64,000 nt of DNA, taken from Pedobacter sp. R20-19. GTDB taxonomy: Bacteria; Bacteroidota; Bacteroidia; Sphingobacteriales; Sphingobacteriaceae. The notes beneath the pieces are model-generated. The model was not told the DNA's origin, made no database searches, and saw only the letters and a list, made by a program, of their open reading frames with translations. The translations under genes and the position numbers were made by a program. Location of the stretch: NCBI RefSeq assembly GCF_000708265.2, contig NZ_JCKI01000001.1, positions 186,001 through 250,000 of the forward strand, read 5' to 3'. This document shows, piece by piece, positions 61,354 to 64,000 of the stretch (position 1 is its first letter; each line of letters opens with the position of its first letter).

Positions 61354-62982
61354 TTAATAACCTGGATTTTGTTGTCCGGCTAAAACAGGGTTTGCCTGAG
61401 TTTCTACGGTTGGTATTGGCCAGATAAATCTAAAACTTGTTGCGGCACCTGCATATGGAATTGCTGCAACAGATCTTACTCCTGTATACCCTGCTGCTGC
61501 ATTATATGCAGAGAAAGCTATTGTAGAGCTTGTTTTTGCAGGAATACCATTAGGGCCGTATAGGTTTTCTTTTGCTAGGCGGTGGATATCCATCCATCGT
61601 TTACCTTCACCTAAAAACTCAATTCTTCTTTCATTGATAATACCTTGAATTAATGCAGCAGCAGTTGCAAAACTGGCAGCAGTATATCTATCTGCAGCTA
61701 ATACTGATCTATTTCTAACGGCGTTTAATAAAGCTAAAGCCTGAGTAGTATTTCCTGTTCTGGCATAGGCTTCAGAAACGTTTAATAAAACTTCTGCATA
61801 TCTAATTATCGGATTTGCATCAGTCCAGGTTGCCGGATCTTTGTATTTTGCACTGAAATAATACTTGGCAGCAACTCCCGTAGCAGCATCAGTTGTTGCC
61901 AACAGTGTTCTGCGTGTATCTGTTGCTTTCCAAGATGGATCATTCCAGATGATAGGAGATATTACAGCCAGCGCTCTCCCTGGTGCTTTTGAATACATCG
62001 TGCTTAACGAACCATTGGTGCCTGCATTACGGATTGTTGAATTTTCAATTGAAAAAATTGATTCAGTATTTCCATAATTTGCACCAACACTAGCAAATGG
62101 ACCATCAGGGGTAGCTGTTAACGCATACCCACCAAGCGCAGTTGGCGCGGTGAAAGTAGTGCCAGCAGCCGATGTACCTAACTTTGTGCCCTCAGTAATT
62201 ACACCAGCATAATCGCCCATATGCAACTTAACACGAGTTTTTAAAGCAATAGCTGCACCTTTCGTGGCTCTTGTAATTCTAAGAGATGCTGATGATTGCG
62301 CAGCTAAATTTGTTTCAGCAAAATCAAGATCTGAGAGAATTAAATCATACCCTTGCTTAACTGTACTGCGTCCCTCATTTTTGTATTGATCTACCAACTC
62401 TGGTGTATTAATACCAACAGTTCTAAGCACAACACCTTGATGTGTTGCACCAGTAGTTTCATTATATGGACGAGCAAATTGAATTAATAACTCATGATAG
62501 CTTAACGCCCTTAAAAAACGACACTCTGCTTCACCTGCTGTTGCCACATCAGTTGAAATGGTACCAGCAGCAGCAGCTTCTTTTAATTTAGTTATCACGA
62601 TATTAGCTCTGTTAATAGTTGCATATAAACTTGTCCATAGTGCAGTATTATTAGCTGTAGTAGCATCGTAGCTATTTTCATAAGTTACTAAAAAGAATGA
62701 TGGTATAGCCATCATGTCTTCGCCTCTCATATCACCCTGAATCGTATTTGCCGCCCCAAAAGGATATCCACGATTGGAGTTATCCGTATATGGACTAGAT
62801 TGAGCGGCACTATATACACCAGTAATGGCTAAAGCTGCACGCTGAGGATTTGAGTATGCGTCATCTTCAGCAAAAGTATTATCAGGTACAATTTCAGTAT
62901 ATTTTTTGCAAGATCCTGCAAATAACATTAAGCCTAATAAGGGTAATACCCAGGCCTTTTTATTTATGAAATATTTTTTCAT
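61354..62982 (-). CDS. SusD/RagB-family lipoprotein
   Basis: The 542-residue precursor has a lipoprotein signal with lipobox MLFAGSC (Cys26), the family N-terminus YTEIVPDNTFAEDDAYS, TPR-like helices, a FLRALSYHELLIQFARPYN block, and the C-terminal INERRIEFLGEGKRWMDIHRL. Its substrate-binding face sits over the SusC barrel encoded just upstream on the same strand (20 bp gap). Ligand unknown; the usual glycoside hydrolases are not in view. Confidence 0.94.
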   Translation of the reverse strand: MKKYFINKKAWVLPLLGLMLFAGSCKKYTEIVPDNTFAEDDAYSNPQRAALAITGVYSAAQSSPYTDNSNRGYPFGAANTIQGDMRGEDMMAIPSFFLVTYENSYDATTANNTALWTSLYATINRANIVITKLKEAAAAGTISTDVATAGEAECRFLRALSYHELLIQFARPYNETTGATHQGVVLRTVGINTPELVDQYKNEGRSTVKQGYDLILSDLDFAETNLAAQSSASLRITRATKGAAIALKTRVKLHMGDYAGVITEGTKLGTSAAGTTFTAPTALGGYALTATPDGPFASVGANYGNTESIFSIENSTIRNAGTNGSLSTMYSKAPGRALAVISPIIWNDPSWKATDTRRTLLATTDAATGVAAKYYFSAKYKDPATWTDANPIIRYAEVLLNVSEAYARTGNTTQALALLNAVRNRSVLAADRYTAASFATAAALIQGIINERRIEFLGEGKRWMDIHRLAKENLYGPNGIPAKTSSTIAFSAYNAAAGYTGVRSVAAIPYAGAATSFRFIWPIPTVETQANPVLAGQQNPGY

Positions 62983-63001
62983 TATTAGTTTCTTTAGTCA
63001 G

Positions 63002-64000
63002 TTAAAATCTAACGTTAGCTCCAAATGTGAAGGTACGCTGTTGAGGGTTTCCGTTGAAGTCTGTTCCATATCCAGTAGTTGCAGAAGCCGTTGTATTTGT
63101 TTCCGGATCTAAACCTTTATAGCCTGTAATTACAAATAAGTTTTGCGCAGAAGCATATAATCTGATTCCGGTTACTTTTAATTTACTGGCAAAACTTTGT
63201 GGTACCTTGTAACCAAAAGCTACGTTATCTAACCTTAAGAATTTACCATCTTCAAGGAAACGTGTTGTGGCATCTCCATCTCTATTGATGAATGTAGATC
63301 TTCCAAACCACTGCCTTGGCGTTACGCCATCACCAGGATTAGATACACTCTGCCATCTGCCTAAAATTTCAGTTCCATTGTTTACAAAATTTTGATTTAA
63401 CTGATCAACACGTGTTCTGTTATAGATTTTGTTTCCGCCCTGGAATCTTAAGAAGATATTTAAATCAAAGCCCTTATAAGTAAATGTATTATTTAATCCT
63501 CCAAACCATTTTGGTAATGAGCTACCTAAAACTTTCTTATCTGTTGAAGCTGATAATATGGCAGAAGCACCTGTGGCACTTGGGTTAGCAGGATCGTATA
63601 CATTATAGGTTTGATTGGTTACATTACCTTGAATAATCTGACCATTTCCTTTTACATATAGTGGGTTACCGTTAGCTGGATTTACACCGGCATATTCATA
63701 TCCATAAAAAGAATTTAATGACTCGCCAACACGAATGATATTATAAGTACTGATCTGATCTTGACCCTCTCTTAAAGATTCAACAATGTTCTTTTGTGCA
63801 GTAAAGGTGAAATTTGCATTGTAAGAGAAATTATCATTTTTAATAATATCACCACCAATGGAGAATTCGAAACCTGAATTTAAAATGTTACCCACGTTCT
63901 GTGTAATGGTATTTGTGGGAACACCAAGAGACGGTGCTGTAGGTGCATTTTGCACCAATGCATCTGTATTTTGTCTGAAATAATCTGCTGTAACATTAAT
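63002..64000 (-). CDS. SusC/RagA-type TonB-linked transporter, 5' part beyond window
   Basis: The reading frame stays open to the window edge, so only the C-terminal 332 residues are present. They are barrel strands with alternating aromatic and Gly residues (e.g. NFTFTAQKNIVESLR, FKLRLDN-like FLRLDNVAFGYKVP) and end in an aromatic TFGANVRF. The block near residue 190 (LPKWFGGLNNTFTYKGFDLNIFLRF) is typical of SusC. It lies 20 bp before its SusD partner. An internal methionine near 63958 is not the start. Confidence 0.92.
   Translation of the reverse strand: MNVTADYFRQNTDALVQNAPTAPSLGVPTNTITQNVGNILNSGFEFSIGGDIIKNDNFSYNANFTFTAQKNIVESLREGQDQISTYNIIRVGESLNSFYGYEYAGVNPANGNPLYVKGNGQIIQGNVTNQTYNVYDPANPSATGASAILSASTDKKVLGSSLPKWFGGLNNTFTYKGFDLNIFLRFQGGNKIYNRTRVDQLNQNFVNNGTEILGRWQSVSNPGDGVTPRQWFGRSTFINRDGDATTRFLEDGKFLRLDNVAFGYKVPQSFASKLKVTGIRLYASAQNLFVITGYKGLDPETNTTASATTGYGTDFNGNPQQRTFTFGANVRF

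Overview
The window looks like a chromosome of the Bacteroidota, probably Sphingobacteriaceae (Pedobacter or a close relative). The grounds are two SusC/SusD-type pairs, a third TonB-type barrel with its own ECF sigma factor, DUF6266/DUF6520/DUF6249-type proteins, AT-rich leaders with few Shine-Dalgarno sites, and an IntDOT-like integrase. Family names come from recognising motifs by eye; no database was searched.

Region 1 (1-11.4 kb) is a RiPP locus of the 'grasp-with-spasm' type. A 62-residue precursor with a Gly-Gly leader (11132-11320) is followed on the minus strand by an ATP-grasp ligase, a small protein, a SPASM-domain maturase without the radical-SAM cysteine triad, and a GT14 glycosyltransferase. 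On the plus strand lie a C39-peptidase ABC exporter, a 53-residue stub of an HlyD-type adaptor, a LanC-like protein and a GT4 glycosyltransferase. A second LanC-like paralogue and three more glycosyltransferases complete it. Five glycosyltransferases around one Ser/Thr-rich graspetide-like core suggest a glycosylated graspetide.

Region 2 (11.9-17.9 kb) holds a DUF6249-like protein, a TonB-type outer-membrane protein, an ECF sigma factor, a probable anti-sigma partner, and a lipid- or ester-type alpha/beta hydrolase with an N-terminal carboxypeptidase-regulatory-like domain.

Region 3 (about 18.2-57.6 kb) is a mosaic genomic island next to a tRNA-Arg(CCT) gene. A 215-bp direct repeat (17965-18179 and 57428-57642), which includes the last 12 bases of the tRNA, brackets it, and a tyrosine recombinase sits beside the tRNA. 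No conjugation genes were seen. Cargo in order: a secreted nuclease, an HNH protein, a six-gene operon (ATPase, PIN nuclease, small Met-Gly protein, PfkB/deoxyribosyltransferase fusion, QueC, HhH-GPD glycosylase), a Nudix hydrolase with a broken SRA-HNH restriction gene, a RloAB/AbiL-type pair between 43-bp repeats, a TlpA-SusC-SusD set with regulators, a holin/CHAP hydrolase/unimolecular-spanin-like cassette, imuA-imuB-dnaE2, and an AbiE toxin-antitoxin pair. The six-gene operon at 23346-28188 is the best candidate for an undescribed system. It combines elements of Qat (ATPase, Met-Gly protein, QueC) and type IV CBASS (QueC, OGG-like glycosylase) but has neither a CD-NTase nor a TatD nuclease.

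Region 4 (57.6-64 kb) is core chromosome: tRNA-Arg, metG, an S66 peptidase gene, a DoxX-type gene, and the start of a second SusD/SusC locus that runs off the right edge.
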